Positions 1 to 7,534 of a DNA stretch of 64,000 bases are shown piece after piece. The position numbers were made by a program, and so were the translations under genes. Source of the stretch: Bacillota bacterium (lineage in GTDB: Bacteria; Bacillota; Negativicutes; Sporomusales; Sporomusaceae); NCBI GenBank assembly GCA_017889705.1, contig JAGGAB010000006.1:1-64000 (forward strand), given 5' to 3'. The notes beneath the pieces are model-generated. The model made no database searches. It worked only from the letters and a program-made list of their open reading frames with translations, and was not told the origin of the DNA. Every line of letters begins with the position of its first letter. Position 1 is the first letter of the stretch.

Positions 1-384
1 AATTTGGAAGAAGCCGAGATTATTGTGTCCGGCGGCCGAGGTATGTGCAAACCCGAGAATTTTACGTTAATTGAAGAATTAGCCAAAGTTCTTGGTGGAG
101 CAGTAGGCGCTTCCCGCGCTGCCGTAGATGCCGGTTGGATACCGGCCTTAAACCAAGTAGGTCAGACCGGTAAAACCGTTGGTCCAAAAATCTATTTTGC
201 TTGCGGAATTTCCGGTGCCATTCAGCATTTGGCCGGAATGTCCTCCTCAGATATCATAATCGCCATCAACAAAGATGCTGACGCTCCCATTTTCAAAATG
301 GCTGACTATGGCATTGTCGGTGATGTATTGGAAGTAATTCCGGCGCTCATTGCCGAGTTTAAAAAACATAAAGCCGCCGAATAA
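1..384 (+). CDS. etfA: Electron transfer flavoprotein alpha subunit, C-terminal part
   Basis: The 3' end of a gene that enters from outside the window; the reading frame is open from base 1. The visible residues are the FAD-binding domain of ETF-alpha. They contain GGRGM near the start and the family signature around [19 protein letters not shown], followed by the [17 protein letters not shown] block that closes the domain. ETF moves electrons between flavin dehydrogenases and an acceptor pathway, and in anaerobes it often works with butyryl-CoA or lactate dehydrogenases. A MaoC-type hydratase follows 36 bp downstream on the same strand, which suggests an acyl-CoA operon. The start and N-terminal domain lie upstream and were not seen. 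Confidence 0.95.
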   Translation, partial: NLEEAEIIVSGGRGMCKPENFTLIEELAKVLGGAVGASRAAVDAGWIPALNQVGQTGKTVGPKIYFACGISGAIQHLAGMSSSDIIIAINKDADAPIFKMADYGIVGDVLEVIPALIAEFKKHKAAE

Positions 385-420
385 TTCTGGCGGCAAATTC
401 TATAACAAGGAGTGATTTTT

Positions 421-840
421 ATGGTGCAAGACGTAAAATTTGCTGATATTAAGCTTGGCGACAAGGCTAGCATGGCCAAAACGGTTACAGAATATGATGT
501 ATATACCTTTGCCGGTCTGAGCTGCGACTTTAACCCGGTGCACATCAATGCTGAATTTGCCAAAAACTCCATGTTCAAGGAACGCATTGCTCATGGTATG
601 CTGTCTGCCGCTTTTATTTCAGCGCTGCTTGGCACAACCCTGCCAGGCGCTAATACCATTTATCTTGCCCAGGAATTAGCCTTTAAAGCTCCGGTGAAGA
701 TTGGTGACACCGTTACTGCCACAGTAGAAGTTATAGAAAAAATCGAAGCCAAAAACCGCCTGATTTTAAAAACAACCGTAACCAATCAGGAAGGCATTGT
801 CGTAATTGACGGCAAAGCCACTGTGATGAAGAAAGACTAA
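421..840 (+). CDS. MaoC-family (R)-specific enoyl-CoA hydratase
   Basis: A 139-residue hot-dog-fold protein of the MaoC/PhaJ family, which hydrates trans-2-enoyl-CoA to (R)-3-hydroxyacyl-CoA. The hydratase-2 motif is present: DFNPVHIN with Asp36 and His41, followed by a conserved IAHGML helix. I chose the ATG at 421 because AAGGAG lies about 10 bp upstream; a slightly longer in-frame ATG at 412 would overlap that site. It follows etfA with a short gap and is probably co-transcribed. A strong hairpin directly downstream ends the unit. The exact acyl substrate cannot be read from the sequence. Confidence 0.88.
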   Translation: MVQDVKFADIKLGDKASMAKTVTEYDVYTFAGLSCDFNPVHINAEFAKNSMFKERIAHGMLSAAFISALLGTTLPGANTIYLAQELAFKAPVKIGDTVTATVEVIEKIEAKNRLILKTTVTNQEGIVVIDGKATVMKKD

Positions 841-853
841 CCCCTATAGCAAC

Positions 854-894
854 AAACAGCCTGAGTTCAAACTAAGTTTGAACTCAGGCTGTTT
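854..894. terminator. Bidirectional intrinsic terminator between convergent genes
   Basis: A perfect 19-bp stem (854-872 paired with 876-894) around a TAA loop, beginning AAACAGCC and ending GGCTGTTT. It lies 13 bp after the hydratase stop and 29 bp before the end of the convergent decarboxylase, so it can serve both. Confidence 0.9.
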
Positions 895-923
895 AATTAT
901 ACCTACAAGGTACAGTCTGCACC

Positions 924-2087
924 TTAGCCAGCAGTAGCCAGCTCAAGCTTAGATTGAATAGCTTCATATACTTCTTCCCATACCACAATTTGCGTTTTGG
1001 CAAACCCGTTAAACACGGTTGCCGAAGCCGATGTATAGGCGCCACAGTTAGGCACCAGGATTAAGTCGCCAAGTTCCAGGGGCACAGTTTCTTTGTCGCG
1101 AAACATAATATCGAGCGAATCACAGCTCGGACCGGCAAAAGTAGCTGAAATCTTTTTACCGGTTTTGAAGGTTTCCAGCTCAAAGTCCCAGTGATCAAAA
1201 ATTACCCCTGAGAAAGTGCCGTATAAGCCGTCATCCAAAAAGTACCATTGTTGATTGTTGCGCATTTTAGTGCCAATAACTTGGGTAATCAGATTGACTG
1301 CCGTACCACAGATATACCGGCCAGGTTCTGCCCAAATCTCGGTATCGGGGAAATATTGTTTTATAACCTTATAAATAGCGGCCGACATTGCTGCAACATC
1401 AGGTTCTTCTGTCAGGGTGGGGATCGGAAAACCGCCGCCAATATCAAGGATATGCAGATTCATACCACGTAAAGCTGCTTCGTCAAACAACCGACGGCAG
1501 ATTTTAAGGGCCTCAAGATACGCCTCGTCACTGGTAGATTGGCTGCCAACATGGAAGCACAAGCCAGCCACATCAAGGCCAGCTGCCTGGGCTTTACTCA
1601 ACAAGTCAAGCGCCTCATCAGGATGTGCGCCGAATTTTTTATTAAGATCGACCAACGCGTGAGGGTTGTCCACCCGGATACGCAATAAAACCGTGCCGCC
1701 GGGAATAGCCGTAGCCATTTTGTCGATTTCACTTTCACAATCAAAAGTAAACTTGTGAACCCCGACATCCTGCGCTACTGACAAACCGCTTGCGGTTTTC
1801 ACCGGATTGGCATATACCATGCGGTCAGCTTCAATATTCATCTGCTGCAGCATACGCATCTCACCGTCAGAAGCGACGTCGAAATAACATCCCAGCTCAC
1901 TGAGCTTCCGGACAAGTCGTTCATCCGGATTGGCTTTGACGGCATAATATATTTTTACATCTGGCATATTCTCAGCCAGTAGATTGTAATTAAGCTCAAT
2001 TTGCTCTAAAGACAGCACCAATAACGGCGTGCTGTAGGTATCAGCCAGCGCCTTGACAGCATCCTGGGATAACCTAAAATATTTCAC
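924..2087 (-). CDS. Lysine/ornithine decarboxylase, fold-III PLP enzyme
   Basis: A 387-residue alanine-racemase-fold (group IV) decarboxylase. The PLP lysine is Lys51 in YYAVKANPD. Also visible are the HVGSQ block, the glycine-rich phosphate loop DIGGGFP, the EPGR segment, and the GPSCDSLD cysteine motif that contributes to the partner active site. In Selenomonas and relatives, enzymes of this type act on lysine and ornithine, and the cadaverine formed is attached to peptidoglycan to anchor the outer membrane. A biosynthetic diaminopimelate decarboxylase is less likely from length and motif style but cannot be fully excluded. The start is GTG with AAAAGGAG about 8 bp upstream. It is a single-gene unit with its own promoter. 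Confidence 0.85.
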   Translation of the reverse strand: MKYFRLSQDAVKALADTYSTPLLVLSLEQIELNYNLLAENMPDVKIYYAVKANPDERLVRKLSELGCYFDVASDGEMRMLQQMNIEADRMVYANPVKTASGLSVAQDVGVHKFTFDCESEIDKMATAIPGGTVLLRIRVDNPHALVDLNKKFGAHPDEALDLLSKAQAAGLDVAGLCFHVGSQSTSDEAYLEALKICRRLFDEAALRGMNLHILDIGGGFPIPTLTEEPDVAAMSAAIYKVIKQYFPDTEIWAEPGRYICGTAVNLITQVIGTKMRNNQQWYFLDDGLYGTFSGVIFDHWDFELETFKTGKKISATFAGPSCDSLDIMFRDKETVPLELGDLILVPNCGAYTSASATVFNGFAKTQIVVWEEVYEAIQSKLELATAG

Positions 2088-2136
2088 TTATCATCGCTCC
2101 TTTTAGGTCCGTTTTTTTATTAAAAAGTACTATATG

Positions 2137-2164
2137 ATTGTAACATAATTGCCCCAAAGTGCAA
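2137..2164 (-). promoter_or_regulatory. Sigma-A-type promoter of the decarboxylase gene
   Basis: On the minus strand TTGCAC (2159-2164), a 16-bp spacer and TACAAT (2137-2142). The predicted start is about 43 bp before the GTG codon. Confidence 0.6.
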
Positions 2165-2187
2165 GCAATTTTTTTATAAAAATAAAA

Positions 2188-2214
2188 CCCGCGTACCACT
2201 ATAGGATACGCGGG
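2188..2214 (-). terminator. Terminator-like hairpin upstream of the decarboxylase promoter
   Basis: CCCGCGTA pairs with TACGCGGG across an 11-base loop. Read on the minus strand the stem is followed by TTTTATTTTTA. It would block antisense transcription from the larA side, since no minus-strand gene lies upstream. The rest of 2215-2320 shows no recognisable feature. Confidence 0.5.
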
Positions 2215-2322
2215 AAAATCGCATATTAATCCCAACCTTATTTTACCGCTGTTTTGCACTATTTTTACCCATAACTTTGCTGTCTTTTTACTCTTTTTAT
2301 TTGGGATATCTTTACATAGCTA

Positions 2323-2351
2323 TTGAGGTTACGGAAAATTCAAGATAAAAT
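2323..2351 (+). promoter_or_regulatory. Candidate promoter of larA
   Basis: TTGAGG (2323-2328), a 17-bp spacer and TAAAAT (2346-2351), about 70 bp upstream of the larA start. The -35 box is weak. Confidence 0.4.
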
Positions 2352-2428
2352 GTAATCAATGGTGCCAAACTACTACGAGACCAGTTGAAGGTTATTCATC
2401 ATATCACCTAACACGAGGAGGTATTATT

Positions 2429-3688
2429 ATGAAACAGGTAGATTTGGCTTATGGCAAAAACACTCTCTCGATTATGGTGCCTGATAGGACCGTAATTATT
2501 GAGCCCCGTCATCTGGATGGATTAGCCGATGACAAAGCCGCTGCGCAACAAGCCTTGCGGCAACCGCACGGAACTTTGCCTCTCAAAAACATGGTTACCC
2601 CTGAAGATACGGTTGCTATTGTTATTTCGGATATGACCCGCCCCACGCCCAACCACAAACTGGTGCCCTGGCTGTTGGAGGAACTTAATCATGTTCCCAG
2701 AGAAAACATTGTCGTTATTAATGGCCTTGGCAGTCATCGCGCCAATACCGAACAGGAACTTATCCAAATGCTTGGACAAGAAGTGGTTGATACCGTCCGG
2801 GTCATCAATCACAATGCTTTCGAACCGGACGAGCTTGTGCTTGTCGGCAAAAACAGCTATGGTTCTGATGTCTATCTTAACAAAACCTATGTAAACTGTA
2901 CTTTCAAGATTGTCATCGGTTTTATCGAACCTCACTTTTTCGCCGGTTTTTCCGGCGGCCCCAAAGGCATCTGCCCTGGAATTGCCGGGATATCTACAAT
3001 CCAAGACTTTCATAATGCGCAGATGATTGGCCATGCCAGCAGCACCTGGGGCATTATCGAAGGCAATATTGTCCAGGATGCAGCTACCCAAAACTGTTTG
3101 ATGGCTAAGCCCGACTTTATGCTTAATGTCACACTTAACAGTCAAAAAGAGATTACCGCTGTATTTGCCGGTGACGTGCTCAGCGCCCACCGCGCCGGTT
3201 GTGCCTTTGTCAAAGAGCATGCCATGTATCCGGTTGATCAACCTTTTGACCTTGTTATTACTTCCAACTCAGGCTACCCGCTTGACCAAAACCTGTATCA
3301 AACGGTCAAGGGCATGAGCGCTGCCGCACAAATTGTCAAACAGGGCGGCACAATCCTGGCTTGCTCGGAATGCTCAGACGGAGTGCCTGAGCATGGCAAC
3401 TACGGTAAAATCCTCAAAATGCGCACTACTCCCCAGGAATTGTTGGTTATGATCACCAATCCAGAGTTTCGCATATTTGACCAGTGGCAGGTTCAGACTC
3501 AAGCCCTGATTCAGCAAAAAGCCGACTGTTATCTGTATTCCAGCCTTGACGAACAAGTCGTCAAAGCTGCTATGCTAACTCCGGCCGTCACACCTTGCGC
3601 AGTTATAACCCAGGTGTTTGAAAAAACACCTGGCGCCAGTGTTGCCGTATTGCCGCAGGGACCTTTGTCAATCCCGTTTGTTAAATAG
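2429..3688 (+). CDS. larA: Nickel-pincer-dependent racemase/epimerase LarA family
   Basis: A 419-residue LarA-family protein. Family members use a nickel-pincer nucleotide to racemise lactate or other 2-hydroxy acids. The catalytic set can be matched one by one to Lactobacillus LarA: SDMTRP (Asp68, Arg71), GSHR (His103), EPHFFAGFSGGPKG with His169 and the pincer-binding Lys179, His195 in QDFHNA, and the QNLYQTVKG block. GAGGAGG precedes the ATG. The cofactor genes larB, larC and larE are not in this window, so they must be elsewhere if the protein is active. The LarA family is broad, so lactate is the default rather than a proven substrate. A flavin-reductase-like gene follows 36 bp later and may be co-transcribed. 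Confidence 0.88.
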   Translation: MKQVDLAYGKNTLSIMVPDRTVIIEPRHLDGLADDKAAAQQALRQPHGTLPLKNMVTPEDTVAIVISDMTRPTPNHKLVPWLLEELNHVPRENIVVINGLGSHRANTEQELIQMLGQEVVDTVRVINHNAFEPDELVLVGKNSYGSDVYLNKTYVNCTFKIVIGFIEPHFFAGFSGGPKGICPGIAGISTIQDFHNAQMIGHASSTWGIIEGNIVQDAATQNCLMAKPDFMLNVTLNSQKEITAVFAGDVLSAHRAGCAFVKEHAMYPVDQPFDLVITSNSGYPLDQNLYQTVKGMSAAAQIVKQGGTILACSECSDGVPEHGNYGKILKMRTTPQELLVMITNPEFRIFDQWQVQTQALIQQKADCYLYSSLDEQVVKAAMLTPAVTPCAVITQVFEKTPGASVAVLPQGPLSIPFVK

Positions 3689-3723
3689 CCAACTACATAG
3701 ATATTCACTTAGGAGGAGAAAAC

Positions 3724-4227
3724 ATGACAAACCAGCTCACTTATGAACAATTCTCGGCAGAGGCCGCCAGCCTTATGCCGAAAAACGCCTTTATGACTAC
3801 CGCCCATAACGATAAAACCAATACCATGACAATTGGTTGGGGCAGTGTTGGCATTATGTGGGGCAAACCGATATTTACCGCCATGGTGCGCCAATCTCGC
3901 TATACCAAAGAGCTTGTGGAAGCAAGCGGTGAATTCACAATTACCCTGCCACTTGCCGAGATGAAGGAAGCCCTAGCACTGTGCGGCTCAAAATCCGGAC
4001 GTGACCTTGACAAGATTGCTGCCGCCAAACTCACACTGTCTGCCGGCCAGGTTATCGCCACCCCGGTTATTGAGACTCCTGGTTTACAGCTAGAATGCAA
4101 AGTAGTATTTAAGCAAACCATGGAACAACAAAACCTAGATTCGGCCAACCAGACAAAATGGTACGCTAACGGCGACTATCACACTCTGTATTTTGGTGAA
4201 ATTGTCGCTGCTTATAAGACTAACTAA
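3724..4227 (+). CDS. Flavin reductase-like FMN-binding protein
   Basis: A 167-residue protein of the flavin-reductase-like split-barrel family (flavoredoxin type). Its features are the N-terminal KNAFMTTA strand, the MTIGWGSVGIMWGKP block that normally contacts FMN, the ASGEFTITLP segment and a C-terminal GEIVAAYK. Such proteins bind FMN and transfer electrons or reduce small substrates in the cytoplasm. The start ATG follows AGGAGGAG. Its nearest neighbour is larA, 36 bp upstream on the same strand, but no functional link is known to me. A terminator follows. Confidence 0.8.
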   Translation: MTNQLTYEQFSAEAASLMPKNAFMTTAHNDKTNTMTIGWGSVGIMWGKPIFTAMVRQSRYTKELVEASGEFTITLPLAEMKEALALCGSKSGRDLDKIAAAKLTLSAGQVIATPVIETPGLQLECKVVFKQTMEQQNLDSANQTKWYANGDYHTLYFGEIVAAYKTN

Positions 4228-4242
4228 CACCATATACCATGT

Positions 4243-4274
4243 AAAAAAGCAAGGATGTACTTCCTTGCTTTTTT
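4243..4274. terminator. Intrinsic terminator after the flavin reductase-like gene
   Basis: AAAAAAGCAAGGA (4243-4255) pairs with TCCTTGCTTTTTT (4262-4274) across a six-base loop, ending in a T-tract on both strands. Confidence 0.9.
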
Positions 4275-4309
4275 GTCTATACTTCACCTACAGGGGAGGC
4301 TTGACCTAA

Positions 4310-5047
4310 TTGCTCACACCGGAAGCACCAGCGATCTTTGCCGTAATCTTTTTCTCGAGCTTTCTGCAAACCATCACCGGTTTTGGTTATGCTTTGTCGG
4401 CGACTCCTCTGCTGGCACTCATTCTTGATCCTAAAGACGCCGTTATGTTTGTCCTGTTTACTGGTATTATCACTAAGCTGGCTTTGCTCTGCCGCCTCTG
4501 GCATCAAAGCAGTTTTTCCGCTATTCGCCTTCTGTTTGCCGCCAGTTTAGCAGGTGCACTGCCTGGTGCTTATGTGCTTAAAATAGTCAGCAATGCTACT
4601 TTAAAACTTACTATTGGTCTGGTGCTTATTATCATTACTGTTGCCATGGCCCGTGATTTTCGTGTGACCATTCGTGAGCCGCGGCTGGCCCAGAGTGTTG
4701 TGGGCGTTGTGAGCGGCTTTTTAGCAACAACCACCAGCCTAAGTGGTCCGCCTGTTGTTATGTATTATCTTAACGAACAACTGACTAAAGAAACTATCCG
4801 CGCCAATTTGACACGGTATTTTATTTTAAGCAATACCGCCTCACTGGTTCTCTCCTATTTCTTTGGGACCTTAAAGCCGGAACTGCTGGCCGCCAATACC
4901 CTGATTTGTTTACCTGCGATTGTGCTCGGGGTAGGGCTTGGCGAAAAATTATTTGCTAAATTCAACGCCAACATTTTTAAAAAATTAGCGCTGGCAGTCA
5001 TCGCCGCCAGCGCAATTATCAGTATTTTCTCAGGTCTGCGTCACTAA
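4310..5047 (+). CDS. TSUP (TauE/SafE) family anion permease
   Basis: A 245-residue inner-membrane protein of the TSUP family, which moves sulfite, sulfonates or related small anions. It has about eight hydrophobic segments. The duplicated half begins near residue 120, and the conserved TTTSLSGPPVVMYYL motif is present. The start is TTG at 4310, chosen because AGGGGAGG lies 10 bp upstream and the earlier TTG at 4301 runs into a stop. Its 3' end overlaps the convergent DUF2225 gene by 4 bp. The substrate cannot be told from the sequence. Confidence 0.8.
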   Translation: MLTPEAPAIFAVIFFSSFLQTITGFGYALSATPLLALILDPKDAVMFVLFTGIITKLALLCRLWHQSSFSAIRLLFAASLAGALPGAYVLKIVSNATLKLTIGLVLIIITVAMARDFRVTIREPRLAQSVVGVVSGFLATTTSLSGPPVVMYYLNEQLTKETIRANLTRYFILSNTASLVLSYFFGTLKPELLAANTLICLPAIVLGVGLGEKLFAKFNANIFKKLALAVIAASAIISIFSGLRH

Positions 5048-5739
5048 TTGGCTTTTGCCGCCTCTTTTTCTCTGTCCCGGTCAGCCTTGGCTTCATGCCA
5101 GGCATCCCGTGCCATGCTGTATACCCGTGGTTCCAGTTTGGCAGTCGGACTGCCAACAACCTTGCCCAAGTACAGCAGCGCCTTTTCGGTTTGCCCTGTT
5201 CGACGCGCCAGCTCGCCAATCAAATAGCTAACTGCCGCCTCACTCAGTGTGCCTATTGGCAGCCGCTCACGGAATAAAGCCTGTTCATAATGCTCACAAG
5301 CTTTGGTGAGTGAGGTTTTTTCTTCTTCCTCATGTTCACCTTCCCGATACAACCATGCAAGTTTAAGCTGTAAGTCGGCAAGTTTGCTGGTCGGTGCCGC
5401 AATAAGCTCGGCAAAAAAGATAGCCAGCTTGTAGGTCGCAATCGCTTGTTCCCGGGTACGAATCCCGCTATAATTTACATTTACCGTTCTATTTGCTAAA
5501 AATTTAGATATTTTATCTTGAGCAGCTACCGTTAACTCCTCAAAACAGGTGTCCGGAGCTGCATAGCCGCAGTGAGAACACACCCAAATAGTATAATAGT
5601 AAGGATTGATACTTTGAAAATGAGAACAAAAGTCACTATCCTGCTTTATTAATACCTGTCTACCACGTGTACGGGTAACATCAAATTTGTTCTTACATAT
5701 TGGGCACTCTTTTTCTACTGAGTAAGTTGGCTCTGCCAT
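5044..5739 (-). CDS. DUF2225 family protein with N-terminal zinc ribbon
   Basis: A 231-residue protein of the DUF2225 family, common in Firmicutes and of unknown function. The N-terminus has two Cys pairs, CPICKNKF and CSHCGY, likely one zinc-ribbon-like site. The C-terminal two thirds looks helical and TPR-like (KLAIFFAELI, HYEQAL, GQTEKALLYLGKVV), ending in a charged tail. It is transcribed away from cydDC with a 43-bp gap. No function can be assigned. Confidence 0.75.
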   Translation of the reverse strand: MAEPTYSVEKECPICKNKFDVTRTRGRQVLIKQDSDFCSHFQSINPYYYTIWVCSHCGYAAPDTCFEELTVAAQDKISKFLANRTVNVNYSGIRTREQAIATYKLAIFFAELIAAPTSKLADLQLKLAWLYREGEHEEEEKTSLTKACEHYEQALFRERLPIGTLSEAAVSYLIGELARRTGQTEKALLYLGKVVGSPTAKLEPRVYSMARDAWHEAKADRDREKEAAKAN

Positions 5740-5782
5740 TGTATCGCCTCCATATATACCTTACCACTATACCAGTTCGGTT

Positions 5783-7534
5783 TCAAGAAATATTTAACAT
5801 ATCGAGTTGCAGTGTCCACATTTGATAAAATAAACCGCGTGCTGCCAGTAATTGCTGGCAGGTTCCCTGTTCTGCGACTTTGCCATTTTCAAGCACGATG
5901 ATTTCATCCATAACTTCTAAGCCTGTTAGCCGGTGGGTTATCAAAAGCATCGACGAGCCAACCGCCGCCTGCAAAATATGGTTCATCACTACCTGCTCGG
6001 CTTCGGCGTCAAGTCCGGCAGTCGGCTCATCCAGAAGCCATACCGGCGCAGTCTTAAGCAATGCCCGTGCCAAGGCAATTCGCTGCCGCTCACCGCCAGA
6101 CAGCGCCAGTCCGTTTTGACCTGTCAGCGTGTTAAGTCCTTGTGGCAACTTGGCGAGAAAATCATTTAACCCGGCAGCCTCGACTGCAGCCATAAGTTCA
6201 GCAGGTGCAGCGTTCGGCTTAGCCACTAAAATATTATCCCTGATACTGGCATTGAACAAATAGGTATCCTGGCTTACCACGCTGATCAGCTTACGAACTT
6301 GCTCTGGCGCATACTGTCTGATATCCTTGCCGTTAAGCAACAGACGCCCCTGACTGCTATCCCAGAAACGCAAGATCAGTCCGGCAATTGTACTTTTACC
6401 TGCCCCGCTAGCGCCTACTACCGCCAGTTTCTTTCCAGGCGGCAGACAAAAGCTGATATCTGTTAAAACCTGCTCCTGACCCGGCAAATAGGAAAAAACC
6501 TGCTCCTGACCCGGCAAATAGGAAAATGACAGCTTATCAGCCGCCAACGTCAGCGGTTCCTTAGGAGCTATACCTTGAACCGCAACAGCAGACACCTTGC
6601 TGGCAATCTGCTTAAGCCGCGCCACGGCAGCGGCACTTTCCCGCAGATAGCTGACAACTGCCGTCAACGGCAAAACAGCCTCAAAACTCCCTTGCACCGC
6701 CAGCGCCACAACTGCCAAATACACCCCATTTAGCTGTCCGTCCGCAACCTGCCGGGCCGCCAGCCCAATTACAATCAGAACTGTAAAATTTAGCCCTAAA
6801 ACCCCAACAGTATCAGCCAACACTGTCATAGTGTTGGCTTTTTTCTGGCTGCTTTGCAGGCTGGCCGCCGCGATCAGCACTTTGTCCGCTTGGGTTTTTG
6901 CCTGACCAAATGCCGCTAATTCGGTAATTCCCTCAATACTGTCAGCTAGCAGCTCCTGAAAGCCTGCTCTTGCTGCTATAGCGGCACTGCCGGCTTTAGA
7001 TCCCAGATAATACATGCCAATCGGTACTATGCAGCCTGTCAACACAATAAGTCCCAATACCGGCCAAATCAGCCAGTCAGCAAGCCACGCTAGTAATATT
7101 ACTACCGTTGTAACCACTAATACAGCAATAAGCACCGGAAATACTGCACGCAAATAGAAAAACTGTAGTGTCTCGACATCGGCTACCAACCGGCTAAATA
7201 TGTCGCCTTTGGCAAAGGCGGTGAGTTCACGCATAGTTAGCTGCTCAACCCGGCTGTATAGCCATACTCTAAGATCAGCCAGCAACCGGAAAGTAACATT
7301 ATGGCTTACATAGCGTTCACCATAGCGGCAAATAGCCCGTGCCAAACCAAAAAACCGAACCCCGACAATAGCTACCGACAATTCACTGACCGGCGGATGC
7401 AAGGCAGCCGCAGAAATCAGCCAGGCAGAAGCCGCCAATAAACCGACATTGGCGCAAACCGTAAAAGCGCCAAGCATACAGGCAACCGCAGCCAACAAAA
7501 CAGTCATCCGGCTGCCGATCAACATGCTAAGCAT
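5783..7534 (-). CDS. cydC: Thiol reductant ABC exporter subunit CydC
   Basis: A 583-residue half-transporter: about six membrane helices in the first 300 residues, then an ABC ATPase with Walker A GASGAGKST, signature ALSGGERQRIALARALL, Walker B VWLLDEPTAGLD and the H-loop THRLTG. CydDC exports glutathione or cysteine to the periplasm and is needed to assemble cytochrome bd, which is encoded about 8 kb upstream. The start overlaps the end of cydD by 8 bp, so the two are translationally coupled. A perfect 30-bp tandem duplication (residues about 337-356) adds ten residues just before Walker A, where the ATP-stacking aromatic A-loop lies. The frame is kept. Confidence 0.9.
   Translation of the reverse strand: MLSMLIGSRMTVLLAAVACMLGAFTVCANVGLLAASAWLISAAALHPPVSELSVAIVGVRFFGLARAICRYGERYVSHNVTFRLLADLRVWLYSRVEQLTMRELTAFAKGDIFSRLVADVETLQFFYLRAVFPVLIAVLVVTTVVILLAWLADWLIWPVLGLIVLTGCIVPIGMYYLGSKAGSAAIAARAGFQELLADSIEGITELAAFGQAKTQADKVLIAAASLQSSQKKANTMTVLADTVGVLGLNFTVLIVIGLAARQVADGQLNGVYLAVVALAVQGSFEAVLPLTAVVSYLRESAAAVARLKQIASKVSAVAVQGIAPKEPLTLAADKLSFSYLPGQEQVFSYLPGQEQVLTDISFCLPPGKKLAVVGASGAGKSTIAGLILRFWDSSQGRLLLNGKDIRQYAPEQVRKLISVVSQDTYLFNASIRDNILVAKPNAAPAELMAAVEAAGLNDFLAKLPQGLNTLTGQNGLALSGGERQRIALARALLKTAPVWLLDEPTAGLDAEAEQVVMNHILQAAVGSSMLLITHRLTGLEVMDEIIVLENGKVAEQGTCQQLLAARGLFYQMWTLQLDMLNIS
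6467..6526. repeat. Perfect 30-bp tandem duplication inside cydC
   Basis: Two adjacent identical 30-bp units (6467-6496 and 6497-6526), each beginning AACCTGCTCC and ending TAGGAAAA. They duplicate FSYLPGQEQV in frame. Confidence 0.97.

Noticed and set aside
2074-2259. Short minus-strand frame overlapping the decarboxylase promoter
   Set aside because: It crosses the promoter and a terminator hairpin, and its sequence resembles translated non-coding DNA.
2522-3241. Long open frame on the minus strand inside larA
   Set aside because: It is the antisense shadow of a gene with all LarA catalytic residues, and no ribosome-binding site or family motif supports it.
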